A stretch of 64,000 bases of DNA from Terana coerulea (GCA_024811115.1 JAKOGH010000686.1:98202-162201); one strand, 5' to 3'; shown: positions 12,837 to 26,460, counted from the first letter of the stretch. Notes: generated from the sequence alone by a model not told the origin. Numbers and translations: made by a program.

Positions 12837-14963
12837 CTACTCCTCGCTCAGCCCGAGCGTGACAATCGCGTACACGTTCGCCGCGACGACGACGACCCAG
12901 ATAAGCCACCCGAGCGCCGCGACGACCCTCGGGTTCGAATAGTCCACCGTCTCCGTCTCCGACGCGCGCTCCACGTCGCCGTCCGCGCTAGCGACAGCCT
13001 GGGTCGCCGTCGTCGTCCGGCTGAGCCCGCCCTCAGTGCCGGCCTCTGCCTTGTTCTCCTCATCATCGTGCGCAGGCGCCGTCGGCTTCTGGACGGCCAT
13101 GACGTGCGGGGAGCACGTGAGGTAGAGCAGCGGGAAGACGACGAAGGGGAGGACGAGCGAGAGCGCGACCTGCGACGCGACGAGGAGCGTGTCGACGCCG
13201 CCGCGGCCCGCGGCGAGCGCGACAGCCATGGACGGGACGAGGCCGATGGCGCGCGTGACGACGCGCCGCATCACGGGCTGCACGGCTGTGAGCAAAAGGC
13301 GCGAAACAGGATCTGAAGGGGAGGCGGGACTCACCGAGATGCGCCAGCGGAGGAAGCCCTCGGACACCGTCTGGCCGGCCATGGTCGCAATGATGGACGA
13401 ACTCTGGCCCGACGCGAGGAGCGCGAGCGCGAACAGGGTCGCGGCGCCTTGGCTCACGATCTGCTGGAGCAGCGCATAGGCGTCAAAGAGGCTCGCAGGG
13501 CCGCCGGTCCCCTGCCGGCGCCGTAGTAAAACACCGCGCTCGCGAGTATCAGTATACTGGGACACATGTCAGTACGGCGCAGTATTCCCAAAATGACTGA
13601 GTCGCATGAGACGTACAGAGAGTTGATTACGACGGCAAGGCCGAGGAGGCTGAGCGTGATGTCGACCATGCCGTGGTATATATGCGCGCGGACAAAGGTG
13701 TAGCTGTTGTTTTCTCGGTCGGCATGGCTTTTGGGATCCGAAGCAAAGGTATCAATGGGGACGATGCGGAACGCGGACGCACAGGCCGACTTGACACGTC
13801 TGCACACGCCGGACGGGCGGGCAAGGGTGCTGCACGGTGCGATAGTAGCCTCCGAGTCGACGGAGCAGGACGAGTCGACGCGGGCGAGCGCGTCCCGCGC
13901 CTTGGGCAGTCTGTTCTGCGTGGCGAGGGCTGATCCGAGGAAAATGCTGTGCGGCATGACCGTGGCACCGATGATGCCAATCGCTGCTGGACGTCAGTTA
14001 AGGTTGACCAAGTCTAAATGACAGGTCTCACATGTATACAGAGCCCCGGACTTGAACAAAGAGTCCGAGGGGATGAAGCCGTCGAAGGCGTCCCCCCAAT
14101 GGACGCCGACTTGTGAGATGATGATTGCCATGCAGACGAGGACGGTAAACACCTACGGCAACTCAGCGGGTTTGTCGATGGAGAGGGACACACACCCGAC
14201 TCACCATTGCCGCAATTATGATCTCGAATACCCGTACCGGTTTACCGCCCAGGGGGTCCCGCAGCGCCAGCAGGACAAAAACATCCGAGGCCGTGATCAG
14301 GACGCCAGCCCACAGCGGCAGCTTGGGGAACAAAAGACACAGGGCGATGGCGGACCCGAGGAGCTCGGCGAGGTCGGTCGCGATGATGGCGCCTTCGGAG
14401 AGTATGTAGAGGGGGTAGAGGAGCATCCAGCGGCAGAGCAGCTTGTGTTTCTTGCGACTGTGCAGAAGCAGGCGGCAATGCGACGCCAGATCTGCGGGCA
14501 ACAATATGAGATCATCGCGGCTTCTGTTCAAAAATACTGACGTACCGAGACCGGTCACGCAGCCCAGTCGCGAAGCAAGGACCTGCGCGGGCCTCCGTCA
14601 ATACCCCGACACGGCTGCATACAGCGACAATGCGCACCTGGAGGAACACCGCGAATATGCCCGAGAGCAGCACGACGAAGAGGAGCTTGTAGCCATACTG
14701 CGAGCCCGCCTGTAAGTCCACACCCCAATTGCCGCTGCAGATCAGCACCAGACTGTCAGCAGGCGACCCTGAGAGCGAGTGAACGCGACGCCTTACGGGT
14801 CAAAGTACGCCACGGCACATACGATCCCGACGCCGGTGTGTGTGACTGCATGATCCAAGACGGTACGCGCAGATTGGCGCAGCCGGCTCGCGGCGCGGCG
14901 GAGGCACGAGCGAGACGGCGCACGGGGCTTGGCGGCGTCGACGACGCGCGGTTCAGGCAGCAT
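12837..14963 (-). CDS. NRAMP-family divalent metal transporter (SMF-like)
   Basis: NRAMP transporters move Mn2+, Fe2+ and related ions with protons across plasma or endomembranes. The two metal-site helices are recognisable: [18 protein letters not shown], with the DPGN motif split by the first intron near 14796-14735, and [15 protein letters not shown] near 13970-13930, with the MPH motif. Other family segments are [36 protein letters not shown] and [12 protein letters not shown]...[17 protein letters not shown]. About ten or more hydrophobic helices are predictable. The start MLPEPRVV at 14963 is in frame with the first exon. At least seven exons are supported by GT-AG joins, including a 57-nt in-frame intron near 13339-13283. 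One single-base frame break lies near 13515, between YYGAG and GPASLFDAY. The stop is at 12837. The substrate metal is not readable from sequence. Confidence 0.9.
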
Positions 14964-17900
14964 GCACGGGGGTGAGAGGCGGCGGGGTGGCGGTTGCGAG
15001 CAGGGAGGGGGACATGGGGGCTCGAGGTAAAAAGGCGAGCGACGGCGAACCCGACGGAGTGGGCGCAGGAAACGAGGATGCGGTATGGCCCCTCCACCGC
15101 TCGGAAAGGAAGCGCGAGCTCCCGACACGCTGGGACTCCGAACACCCCGCCCCGCCCCCTCGGGCGTTCCGTTACAACCCACGCAGCAGGCCGCCGTGAC
15201 CGAAAAGTAACCCACGGTAATTCACCGCTGAATGTAATGCGTGGAATGCACGACTGACAATAGTAAACATTGTGCAAGGACATGCTCAACAGCTACTAGC
15301 CTTAGCCCAAATAGACCGCACCTCGAATAACGCTGTGTAAACCGTTCTTTGAGTTGCAATATTACCACAAAGTACAAATCGAGTCTCAGGAAGTTTTGCG
15401 AAGGACAGAAATACATGAGACCACATTGGTTGCAGATGGTCCAGAGTCCTGCATTGGATGTCGACAAGTTTGTTATCAGACTTCATTTGCGGGATATGAC
15501 GGCAACCGGAACACAAAGCAACCCACAACGCCGACCGCGCAGTCGTGGTCGTAACAGCCTGATGACCCAACGAGAAACGAGCAGCAGTGACGATGTCCGG
15601 AGAACGTAGTCTCGAAGCTGGACGGCGATCCTCCAGTCTGGTTCGTCGCAAGCGCCGTTGCCGCCCGTACCAAAGCGCAGGGCCGTGCTTTGGTCGCCTG
15701 ACTCACGCCGCGCCGTCTAATTCCAGTGTTCGCCCGGGTCGCCCAGACAAAACGGCAGGGTCGCCGCACGCGTCGAAACAGGCGTGAACCCGAGAGCGCC
15801 AGAGTGCGAGAGACTGTCGCCCAGAGGTACCCCAGTCCCGCAGCAGCGACCATGGCCATGACGGCGTCCGTGGCCTTCGACACGCGCATCTTCAGGCCAT
15901 GGGGAGAGTTTGTCGTTCGCACTAGCACAAAGGTGGGTGCTGCCTTTCCGGGGCGCCAAGGATGTCTCGGTGCGGAGCAACCCCGTTGTTCTCCTGACCA
16001 CAGCTTGTGCGTGTTGCAGCGCGCGCCTCCGGACGCGTCTGAACCCACGCCACATCCGCAGCGGCACGCCGCGCGCCGCGTCCGTCCTCGGCTTTTCGTG
16101 GATATCGTTAGCGGCAGTATAGCACCCCGGGACGCTGGGGTCGTGCATGAGGGCCCTGTTGCGTGCGGTACTCACCGCGGGGCGAATGTGTGGCGCGGGC
16201 AGCCAGCGCTGCCGCCCGCCGTCGTGAGCCCAGGACCAGACCTTGCACGCGAGGCGCCGCCCGCTGCACGCCGCGCACTGTCGCCCGTTCGCAAATTCGG
16301 CGAGCCCGCAGATGGCGAGTGCGGTTGCTTCTCCGAGGACGGTCCACGACTATGCGGGTCCAGCGCTGAGAGAAACTTGCAAGGTGATTGGGCAGACTAG
16401 GGCGCGAAAACAGATGACGCAGGGACCACAGGGGTTGGCACAGTAAGCATCATGAAAGGGCCTTCGTCTTTCGTGGTGCAAGTTGAAGCCCAGACGGGCG
16501 GTACAAGACGGTAGGATAAGTCCCTTGAGACCGAAGGTATGGTAGAGCTGGCGTCCTGACCATGCGGATGGCCTCCCTTGGCATATACGGTCGAAGACGA
16601 CAGGCACCAGAGCCTCGGTCCACCGCTTGCAATACTCTGCTTACTTGATAGCGAGGTGGCTTTAGGAAAACTTGAACAGGCTGTGGCCTGGTGAGAGTGG
16701 TCAGTTGTATAATTGTCAGGGAGTATGTTGGGCTGTGCAAAGAGGAAATGAGCGAACGTGTGCGGCTATAAAACATCACCACGTACTCATGGATTTATCG
16801 AAGGAAAATGGAGCAGCTTCGGGCCTTCCTTCCATTGGTCGAAACCAGACTGACGAGTCGACACCAGCGGACAGTGTCCACTCTGTACTCCGCGAATCTA
16901 CGCGAGGCCAACTTTGAGCAGATCTCGTCGTGCACACGTTCCCTTCTTTTATCTTCCTCATTGCATCCGTCAGATTGAGGTGAGATTGGCGGAAGACTGA
17001 GAGAGAGAACTCGCCCGCATAAACGCCATCGGCTACGGACTTGGTCTGGGTGACACGTCAGCACCGCCCGATGCCTTGGTTGCGGCTTCTCACGACGTAC
17101 TCTTCGGAACCTGGATGACCGTAGCATACGCGCCCTGCTCGTGTCTTTATCGCGTGAGCCTCAGCTAAGTTCATCCAGATTGAGGTCGTTTGATTGAGTG
17201 GCGTCCAAAGCAGTGGCCTATCACAGCTCATAGAGATGGAGGTATTGAGGACAAATACTCGCGTACCTCGGTGCCAGCACAGAACTGCTCTTTCGCCACC
17301 TCGGCCAAACACGTGCCATACCCCGACTCAAGTATCTGCAGCCGACGCCATCAGCAGCAGAGTAAAAACGGCGATTTAAACTACACCAACCTCATGCATG
17401 GCTCTACTACACATATTGGTAGCTATAATTTCTGTGGTGCGACTGCACTGTGGTTAGCTAGAAAGAGACGAAGTGACAGGGAATGGAGTCTGTGATGAGC
17501 TGACTTCGCCCACCTACATTGGTGTCCACACACGTATGACAAAGCTTGATCTTGTTTTAGAATCTGCAGGATGTGAACATAAAGAACAATGATGCACTTG
17601 ATAACCAAATGTTTATACGACCGCTCTTAGCTCCTTCGACTTGCAGGTCCAGGTCGCAGCATCGACAAAGCCCGTGCACTCTGAAGCAGGAGCCTGAGCG
17701 TATGCACATAATGCAGCAAATGTATGAGCTCAATACGGGACGTGGCTTTACAATCGTTCGAACAGATTGTCGAGGTGGAAGGGCATCCTGCAGGGGTGAA
17801 CGTTGTCGGCGCGCCTGTTCGCTGTCACCAAGGGGTCGTGAGGGTATGCGAGACTACTGGGTGGAAACGCCTCGAGAAGAAGTAAGGATTATTAGGAAGA

Positions 17901-18115
17901 GAGAGGTGAGGAGGATTCAAGGCATGAATGTACAGCATGGTCGGGACGAAGCTGCAAAGCGCGCGTGGGCAGCAAACATGATTCTTAGCGCCAGAACGCC
18001 ACGAACACCCCGCCTTCCTGATTAGGCATTCCCAGCTTGGTTCTCACGTCCACAAGCGTCCCGCTCAGCGAGTATTTCCCCTCTCCAAGTGGTCGCGCTG
18101 GTACAACGGCACGAT
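14964..18115. other. Mostly unassigned region
   Basis: Three kilobases separate the divergent NRAMP (-) and kinase (+) genes. Apart from the GC-rich coding-like patch listed at 15740-16370 (-), I see no domain, repeat or RNA gene. Short frames such as 17573-18025 (+) look random. Confidence 0.5.
15740..16370 (-). CDS. Possible uncharacterised GC-rich gene
   Basis: This minus-strand patch has long GC-rich open frames. One reads SWTVLGEATALAICGLAEFANG, then CAACSGRRLACKVWSWAHDGG, then HDPSVPGCYTAANDIHEKPR. A second frame further on contains DAVMAMVAAAGLGYLWATVS, which could be a membrane helix. Switching frames would need introns that I could not place with confidence. I do not recognise a family. 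It may be a small membrane or cysteine-containing protein, or it may be non-coding GC-rich sequence. No product is claimed. Confidence 0.25.
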
Positions 18116-19646
18116 ATGACAGATATTGGCTCTAGCACCGCAAATCGTACCTCATTGGACCAAATCTTCGACATTGTAAGTCGTACGTCTTGTTGAGTGT
18201 ACAGGTCATAAGCGCAGCATTTTTCATTCTTGATAGTAGGATACCCTCGAAACCATAGCAGAAAGTCCAGTCTCCTATGTCAGTCGAGCATGTTTCCGCT
18301 CAGACCGGCCGGACGGCGCGGGGAAACTTGTCGCCATCAAGAGCGCCTCCATCCTCCCCGAGTTTTCCAAACAACCTCACGACATCTTGAAAGAAGCGAA
18401 GCTGCTTGCTGCCCATTCTCACTCCAACGTGACTACGTTATCTTTTCAGCCATGGACCCCGCTTACCATTAGATCAGGTTATTGAGCTTATGGGAAGCAC
18501 ATTTGAGCCAGCCCTGAACACCGTGCACTTCTGGATGCCATTCATATCCTACTCCCTGGAAGACCTCCTGTCCAGCCCGACCTTCTCGCCGCACCCGTCG
18601 CCGATCGGTATTATCCTAGATGGTGACAGAAATTTCTCTGCGCTGGCTCGCTCAGTCATCTATCAAATTACATCCGCCCTTGCTTACCTGCATGACCCGG
18701 CTCGTGCAGTCGCTCACCGGGATGTCAAGCCGCGGAACGTACTATTAACCGCGACCGGCTGCGTGAAGCTGATTGACTTTGGTATATCTTGGAACGACAA
18801 ACTCTCCTCTCTCCCCGATGCATTGTGGCCGGAACCTGCGGGGTCGATGTGTCCGTTTGTATGCTCAGGGTACGTCCTAAGGCCGCATCTTGGCTTGCTC
18901 TACTGAGAGATGTTCCAGCCCATACCGCGCTCCAGAGACCATATTTGGGCCGACAGATTACGATGCGTTTGCCGTCGATTTATGGAGCTTGGGAGCGCTT
19001 GTGGCTGAATTTTACACGCCGTTGCGATTCACGGGCGAGGTCGACCTGTCGGATGATGGCTACATCAGCTCAAAAGGATGAGGACGCTGAGCAGCCTGCC
19101 AAACCGTTTATATACTCCGGAGGACTACGCGCAAAGACGGGGCTCTTGGTCCAGAGACACTCTTTTCGACGCTGAGAGAGGTTCCATCGGGCTTGCGTGG
19201 AGCATTTTCAAAACGCGAGGGACCCCAGATGAAGATAATTGGCCGGTACGTCGCGCAGCAACTCTCTGGATTGAACACTGGTTAATGCGAGCGGTTGATC
19301 AGTCGTTCAAGGATTTGCCGGATGCCAACAAGGTGTCGTTCATCGACGCAAAGCCTCGCAGCTTGCAGGAGCTTTTGCCCAACCTTCCACCCGCAAGCTT
19401 AGTCTCATTTCAGGCATTTTCCCACTTTCCCCAGACGCAGTGGACGCATCTCCGCTGGATCTCGTCCACAGACTCCTTGTATATCCTCCGGAGAGGAGAT
19501 TACGTGCGTCCAATGCGCTGCAGCACCCTTGGCTGCATGAGGACCTGCTGCTACTTCCGGAGGGTCACAGCGCTGAAGGAGGAGTTCGCGCTTGGGGTTC
19601 CAGAACGCTGGCAGAGATTGTACAATTGTATATGAAGAAATCATGA
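18116..19646 (+). CDS. CMGC-type serine/threonine protein kinase, CAK/CDK-like
   Basis: Kinase motifs appear in order: VAIKSASIL (the VAIK lysine) near 18330, [11 protein letters not shown] catalytic loop near 18717-18750, DFGIS metal loop near 18775, and GPYRAPE activation-segment end near 18920-18940. The VDLWSLGAL helix and the late [15 protein letters not shown] segment are typical of CDK-activating and CDK-like kinases. The sequence resembles fungal Cak1/Csk1-type kinases, which phosphorylate CDKs, but a distant CDK is possible. The start ATG at 18116 is followed by an intron beginning at 18176. Further introns lie near 18432-18480, 18851-18918 and 19249-19309. Frame breaks appear near 19075, 19110 and 19410; the first two border an acidic linker whose length varies in such proteins. 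The end is [13 protein letters not shown], with stop at 19646. Confidence 0.82.
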
Positions 19647-19689
19647 TGAGTGCAATAAAATACAGAATGCAATGTATAGCGAGACCAAA

Positions 19690-22600
19690 TTACAGCAGCT
19701 TCTCCAACGGAGTGATGACGGTTCCCATCTATTTCGCGGTCAACTTCCAGAACACTGCGCTAGCCATGCTATAACAAAACGTACCTTTTTGTGACCTTGG
19801 GCAGAGTGCCTCGCTGGAAGCCGACCCGAGTGTTCCACTCCGTACCGATAGGTGTATCCATGCTGCGCTCAAATTGCGCCTTGCTGGTATACGGGAACGG
19901 CAAGTCCTTGACAAGATACTTGGCGGCCTTCTTGTCCCTCTTCTCGGAGATGATGACATGAGACCTGTTGAAGTCGGCACGGGTGGTAGGGTCCACGCCC
20001 GGCGATCTTCTTGATGAGGTATGGTTTTGGAGGCGCCTTCTTGGTACCTACGCCACCCCATGAGCCCTGAAAGATAATTAGCACTTCGACTGGCGATTAC
20101 AACATTCGCGACGTACCCATCCCGCAAGCGTGGTATCAACCTCCTTCGGGGCATCCTCGTTGATCTCCCGCCTTTTTGCCTCCGCGAACTCATGCACAAC
20201 GTTGTCACCGGCGAAGGCGCGAGCAACCAAATCCCTCTGCTCAAACGCCTTGACGCCCTTGCCGCGACCTTTGCCCTTCTGCGCCGCCAACCGTTCCTGT
20301 TCCTCGACCTCGCTATGTGCGTCGTCGTCGTCGTCGTCGCCATCCCCGTCCTGGGCCCCAGATCGCGGTTGCGTGGCCTTGTCGCCATTCACCTTCGACG
20401 CTTTTGGCTTCGAGGGTCCGGCTTCCGCATTTGCCGCGCCCAGAGTCAGGACATTCGACATGGAGATCTCGACGGATGCTTCGTCTTTGGCTTTCTCCTT
20501 CTCTTCCGCACGGTTCTTCGCCCGCTTGCGCAGCTTGTTCTTGGACTTCTCTGTGCTTGCGCTTTCTTTCGAGACGGCAACCTCGTGCTTCTTCTGCCCA
20601 ACTTTGCTGGGCCCGTCTTCTCGTGTTGCAAGCCACGGGTTTTGTTGCTCTTCGGGAAGAGGGGTCGACCGTGGAACGACAGGCGAAAGGGTAACGGGTG
20701 AGGTGGCTTGGCTGCCGGCCAGCAAATCCGTCGACTTCAAAGTGACGCTAGATGTGTCTGAGGCTAACGAGGGAAGTGATGGGGATACTTTGGGCTGAAC
20801 GAAATCTCTCAGTGGGAAATCACGAGTATTCAATACGCGTACATACCACGTTTCCTGGGCGGAAAGACATGCGACCGCCAGTGCGTTGGGCGGTAGGGTC
20901 TGAAGGACTCACACCAGTGGCAGTAGCGTCATCGTCATCTTCCGAGGGCATGTGACCACCCATCTCTCGTATGAAGTCGTCCGTCTCCTGGTTGGCCCGA
21001 TGCCGATCGCGGGCCATGGCGTCCTTCATGAACTTCATCTGAAATACGCTTTTTGGCCCGTGGCTCTCGGCGTCTGCACCTTCGTCTGGGCGGTCGAGTT
21101 CACGCAACTCATCGAAGGCACCAGTCTTGATACGCTGAAGAGCCTCTTCACCGCCGTCGTCGCTATCGTCTTCATCGTCACCCTCATCACTCTCGCTTCC
21201 ACTGCCCTGTCCCTGAATTCTTCGCCTGAGCTTCTCGCCACGATCCAACATCTCACTGATTTCCTTCCTCTGATCCACGTCCAACTCGTTGCGATTCTTC
21301 ATCGCCTTCGCCCACTTGCCAGTGTTTTTGTGCCTCAACGTAGCACGTTCTCGCGCTCGGTCGACCTCCCGCTTCAGCTGCGCCTCCTCGTCGTCCTCAT
21401 CCTCATCGGACTCGCCCAGCTTCGCCGCAAGTTTCGCCTTCTCCTTCTTCTTGAGCCGTCGGTAGGTCTTGCTCTTGATTTTGGCGACCCGTTTGGCCTT
21501 CGCCTCGGCGCGGAACATGAGCTCGCGCATCTTAGCCAGCTCCGCTCGGCGTTCAGCGACCTCCTCGACTGAGAGGTGATTCATTTTCAAGGCCTCGGTT
21601 TGAGAGAGGTCTTGTTCGCGCATCTTAGCGGTCTTCAGGAGTCTATCTACAGCGCTTTCCATCTCTGTAGTAGGCTATGAAAGCATTAGCATAGCTGGCC
21701 AAAGGGAACTGGTGGAAGTACGCACCTTGAATTTAGCCATGAGCTCGAGGTTTGAGGCCTTTCCTGACGATTCTGCCTGCAGAGGGAAACTGAGATGTTC
21801 TGCCTGGACTCAGAAACACAGTCAGTATAGCACATGTTCACAGTATGCGACATCTAAAACATACCTCCTTGATGCGCTTCATGGTCGCACTCCATTTGTC
21901 AATTTCCTCCTTGGTCTGTTCATATGCAGCCTCCCGGTCGAGGCGCTCCTGCGCCCGCTGAGGTAAAGGGGCCGAGAGCGTCTTGGCCTTGGATGAGTTC
22001 GAAGCGAGCACCTTCGCAGACTTCTTCAAGGACTGTAGGTTTGACGATGAAGATGCTAATGGTGCGAGAAGATCATCCAAGCTAAGCTTACTTGCGCCTG
22101 CCATTTTGTAAAATTAGGTGTTGAGTAGGAGGCCACTACTGAATTAATGCTCACCAGATGAAGCAGCAAATTCGTTCTCGACGCCAGCTTGAGCTTGCTC
22201 CTTCAGCACCCTTCGCCTCCGCTTCCGCTGATCTTCCACCGTTGTAGCATCATCTCCTTCGTCCTCAGGAGCCTTCCGCTTGCTGCCTGCGTCGAGGTTC
22301 GTTATGAGGCTTTCGAGGTGATCCAATGCTGAGGGGTCCGCTTCGCCTTCATCCTCAGAAGCGATGTCGGATGGCTCCACAGACTGCGCATCCCTTCCCC
22401 CTCCCCGACGTCCACATCTGACCGGTCCTCTTCTTCACTTTCGTCCTGCGGGTACCTCGCGTCTTCCTTCTCAATCGTTCCCATATCATCTCCGCTGTCC
22501 GCCTCCCCTCGTCCATCGAGCATATCCAAAACATCGATGAACTCGTCTGATTCGCCCTCCTCCTCCCCCTCATCACTTTCTTCCTCCTCCAACCCATCCT

Positions 22601-23169
22601 CACTCGCGTCCGCACCTGCGTCCTCCATGTCGGTGTCTTCATTCAGATCTACTTCAGCAAATCGAACGCCTTTCGACTGCGCAGATTTCGAAGGTTTCGA
22701 CTTCTTAGGCAATGATTTCTATATCCATACCCGCAAAGTAACGTAAGAAAAGCTTCATGAGCAGGGGTGTGTGTTTTAAACATACCTTCCTTGCAGCAAA
22801 GCCAAAACCCGCATATCTGTCTTCATCGCTTTCGTCAAAAGCGGCGTCGCTATCAATCTCTTCGTCATCTTCCTCGTCAAAACCATCGTCATTGTCGTCT
22901 TCCCCGACAAGCCGTGGAAGCTTCCGATTACCCAGCATGTCGCCCCCAGCATCACTGTCGTCGTCTCCGCCTGCATTCATAGACTCGTCTTTTTCCAGTT
23001 CCAGTTTGACCTTGCTCCTCCGCACCCGTTCTGGTTGGTATTCGTATACATCCGAAGAATTCGAAAGGGTCTTCGACTTTAGCGATTTGCGCTTTGCATA
23101 TCCGGTTACGTTGTTGGCCTTCCTCGATTGAGGCTTTGAAAACTTCTGAGATTTTGGTGGTCGGGCCAT
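19690..23169 (-). CDS. UTP14: UTP14, U3 snoRNP / small-subunit processome protein
   Basis: UTP14 is a nucleolar component of the small-subunit processome and activates the DHR1 helicase during 18S rRNA maturation. The protein opens MARPPKSQKFSKPQSRKAN with long D/E-rich and K/R-rich stretches. The family core is clear: KIKSKTYRRLKKKEKAKL near 21490-21430, ERATLRHKNTGKWAKAMKN near 21350-21290, SVFQMKFMKDAM near 21055, and the C-terminal GSWGG...AGVDPTTRADFNRSHVIISEKRDKKAAKYL with LPFPYTSKAQFERSMDTPIG. The last exon ends GTVITPLEKLL, with stop at 19690-19692. Introns lie near 22793-22715, 22160-22090, 21870-21810, 21730-21665, 20870-20800, 20125-20070 and 19780-19725. Frame breaks near 22396 (one G short), 19998 (one G extra) and 19788 (one A short) are all in homopolymers. 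It converges with the kinase gene. Confidence 0.93.
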
Positions 23170-24456
23170 GGCCTCAGCAGTAACAAGGAGGTAAAGCGAG
23201 CGACTCCCCTAGGGTAGGCCTGTGAGGTTGAGTGGAAGCCTGAGCGTTTACAAGCGTAAAGTTTTGGACGAGTCTTCTGGGCGTCGGAGTGCGCCAGGCT
23301 ATCGGGAACTCCCACGTGGCTACTGATCGGCGGGCTGTTGCGCTTTTAGCGCTCAAACGCTCGGCTTTCCCCGCAACCATCCCGCCAACCAAGCTTGCTG
23401 GCGACAGCGAGACAGTTCGGTGCTGTTCACTCCGCCTAACCTGCCACAGGACGTGAAAAATGTTCAATAGCTCGCTCTAATTGACACACAAAAGGTCAGT
23501 TTATATGCCTTACTTTACCTAAATCAGCTAAACAACTTGAAATTATATATGTAGCTCTTCAACGTCACTTGTACTCCGTGATGTATTCGAGCTGCTTACG
23601 ATCCACGAGGGTTGTCCTATTCGAATAGCATGAACCGTAGGAAGGTGAGAATGACGGTATGATTCTGATTGTACCTGCCATAGGTGCACACATCGCAGCT
23701 TCAGAGCTTCTACCGTGATCCTTGCGATCGCTGAGAGTCTGAGACGGACATTGCAGGGGGGGGCGCGCGTTATGCAGAATCCTTCGAAAGGATGTGGGAA
23801 AAGAATATTCAGTCAAGTCCCCCCTGTTTGCTACTCTCCTTGCACATCACTTACGACGGCGCAGTTCTGTGTAGGTTTGTGCAGGTCCGTGACGGTGCCT
23901 CGTCTCGTGCGGAGGCATTTATTGCAATCAATTCACACGATCGAACCGCCCGACGCCCACATTGGCGGAAGCACACAAAAGGAGTGGATCTCAAGATGTC
24001 TCATAGATTGACTACCACTGCTGATGGAAGCTGCTGAATGGAGGTGGGTGTTCATCAGTGGTAGCCAATGCGACGTTGTTTGTGACCAGGCCCACGCACA
24101 TAATTTCATTTGGAATTTCTAAACGGGCTGATGCTTAGCCTAGTCCAACGTATGCGCCTTCCCGAGGGAGGCGGAGGAGACTTCGGTATTCTCGCCGGTC
24201 CACCGAGGTGGCAGTGAATGGGTCGTTTGAAATCGTGGTGCATTGTGTCATCAAACCTACAAGTACAAGAGTACAGTAATCGAACAACAACAAACGGTAC
24301 GTGGCATAGCGTTACAGATAAAAATATCGCAACGTACAGATAGTATTACACCAAGGAGTCGGAATGTATTCGGGTCAATCGTGCGATCATGGCGAGCATT
24401 AGCGGCGTAGCGTCCGTGAGTACTAAGGTCGTTTCTCAAGCATGAGTCGTGAACAT
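23170..24456. other. Intergenic, upstream of UTP14
   Basis: No gene is recognised. Frames such as 23715-24011 (+) show no features. A run of eight G lies at about 23755-23762. The interval holds the UTP14 promoter and the 3' end of the methyltransferase gene. Confidence 0.55.
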
Positions 24457-26460
24457 TCAGTCGCACAGTGTGACAACATTCTCCTGAAGAATTTCATTCA
24501 GCATCGCAGAATCTTCAGCATTGTGAGTAGTGTGACGTACAGGTCGAGCGAAGGTAAAGTGATGGCATGAGGTATAAGCTCGGGCAAAGCCGACCTCGGC
24601 GTACACACACATATACTCCCACTTGCGTTTGAAAATTGCGAGGGCATCCTCGTTAGCGAGCTGCGGCTGGCTCTGGACCAGAGACTGGACGAGTTTCGGA
24701 CCCCAGTTCATTTCCAGGCGTCTGCAATTTTTCATTAGCAAAAGTCATCTCAGCGGCGTCATCGGCCTCACCGGCCCCATTCCCGAAGGGTTCTCGGATA
24801 GTCTGGACACGGGTTCAGCACGAGGATCAGGCGGTCGTGAGGGTCGACTCACGGTGGGCGTAATCTTCTACGCTCTCCAAAACGAATTTGCCCTTCCACG
24901 TCTTGGCGGCCTTTGACACAAAGTAAGTGGGAGAAGGACAGAAGGCATTCGGCCATTGGTATCGCCGAGCGTAGTCTTCGGATCTGCGAGATGTCGGTCA
25001 ATAGTGCGACCTTGAACGGCATGACTTGTGACGTACTGATATTCGGTGAAGCGGAACTCTGGCGTGGTGGTCGCGGTGATAACTGCCGTTCCGCGTTCGG
25101 GCCTCAATGCCCAGTCGAGAATCTCGAAGTACCTCGGGAGCCATTTAGCACCGACATGCTGCGCACAATCCATGAGAACGCTGCGTGCCGGGCATGCTTA
25201 GACTGCGTACCTCCACCATCTCAATGCAAACAAAGGCGTCAAACTGATGCTTGAATTCCTCCGGCAGATTACGGTAGTCTGATAGATGCACGCGGATTTT
25301 GTCCGCAAGGCCTGCGGCAGCTATACGCTCCTCGGCGAGCGCCTTCTGCTCGACAGACAGCGTCAGCGTGTCCACGTAACATCCCATCTTGGCAGCCTGC
25401 CAGATAGGAAAGTCGTCAGCCACGCAAAGAGAGTTCAAGTGATGTATGAAAACCTGCCTCGATGGCCAGCGATCCCCAGCCTGTGCCAAACTCCAGGACT
25501 CTGTCTCCAGGACGCACGCGCGCCTTACGTAGGATGGTGTGAAGCTTATTCAACTGGGCAACGTCGAGATCGTCCGCGGACCAGGTCCCGTCCAGGTCCC
25601 CTCGCACGCCTCCCGCGTGTTCGGGGAACAGAGCGCACGAGTACATCATGGTCTTTCCCAGCAATGCCTAAGCGAACAACATGCAGTCAGCCTCTATCGG
25701 GCGTAATATGTGGCCCGGACAAACCTTGAAGAAGTCGTTGCACACGTCGTATCCGGTGATCTATGCCCACGTTGTCAGTGTTCATTCTGAAGTGTGAGAA
25801 CGATGGGTACCGACCACGTTGAGCTTCGCGTTCTCCAGGGATTGCCCGAATGCCCGGATGTAGAGGGTGGATAGAAAAGACGCGCCGCGGCTCAACAGCG
25901 TGGTAAGAGAAGAGAGATTGTGGCGGTTTTGTAGCCATAGCTGGAAGGAGCTTAATATCGCCGTGACAAATTTCGGCGGCTTATGTGGAACTCACGTCAA
26001 GAACCGCCTTCACGTCCGAAGGCGAGGCAAAGAAGTCTCCATGCATATAGGCTTCTGCAACTGATGTGGCGACGGTAAGTGTGGAACCATGATGATGCAC
26101 GTGGGAGTGGCACTCACATCCAAGGTCATGGGCGGCGTATATGCGAGACCAAAAGTTCGCATTCTGAACGCGCAACACAATTGATGATCGTTTTGGGCCG
26201 GTGGGCTCCCCGAATACGTGAACGGTGTCGCCTTCGATGATTGTGAGGCTCCCGGCCGTTATGCCGGTCTTCATGGCAGACAAAAGACATGACCGAGCTA
26301 CCGTACGCGCATCAACAAGGGCCGAAACAAATAGCTCAGCGAGCAGCGCACCGTATCCGACATACATCCCCCACATCGTCGTGTTGAAGTCCAGTGCATG
26401 GGGACCAGCAGCCAAAGGAAGGAGGCTACTTCCACTAGTCTTCCTGGAGAGCATTTGCAT
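24457..26460 (-). CDS. Cyclopropane-fatty-acyl-phospholipid-synthase-like methyltransferase
   Basis: CFA synthases transfer a methylene from S-adenosylmethionine to cis double bonds of membrane lipids. The SAM motif VLEFGTGWGSLAIEA lies near 25510-25465. It is followed by TLTLSVEQKALAEERI, LSDYRNLPEEFKHQFDAFVCIEMVEHVG (joined over an intron near 25200-25160) and KWLPRYFEILDWALRPERG. The N-terminal part matches family patterns: GITAGSLTIIEGDTVHVFGE, NFWSRIYAAHDLG, SEAYMHGDFF and YDVCNDFFKALLGKTMMYSC. Late exons give QSEDYARRYQWPNAFCPS, YPRTLREWGRRLEMNWGP and FKRKWEYMCVYAEVGFARAY. About ten exons join without frame breaks. The methionine at 26460 is the first in frame, but the start is uncertain. 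Fungal sphingolipid C9-methyltransferases are relatives; I see no paired N-terminal membrane segments, so CFA-like is preferred. Confidence 0.88.

Noticed and set aside
20130..21572. Plus-strand frames of about 200 codons across UTP14
   Set aside because: They are antisense shadows of acidic, low-complexity UTP14 exons (Ser/Leu-rich mirror of Asp/Glu/Lys codons).
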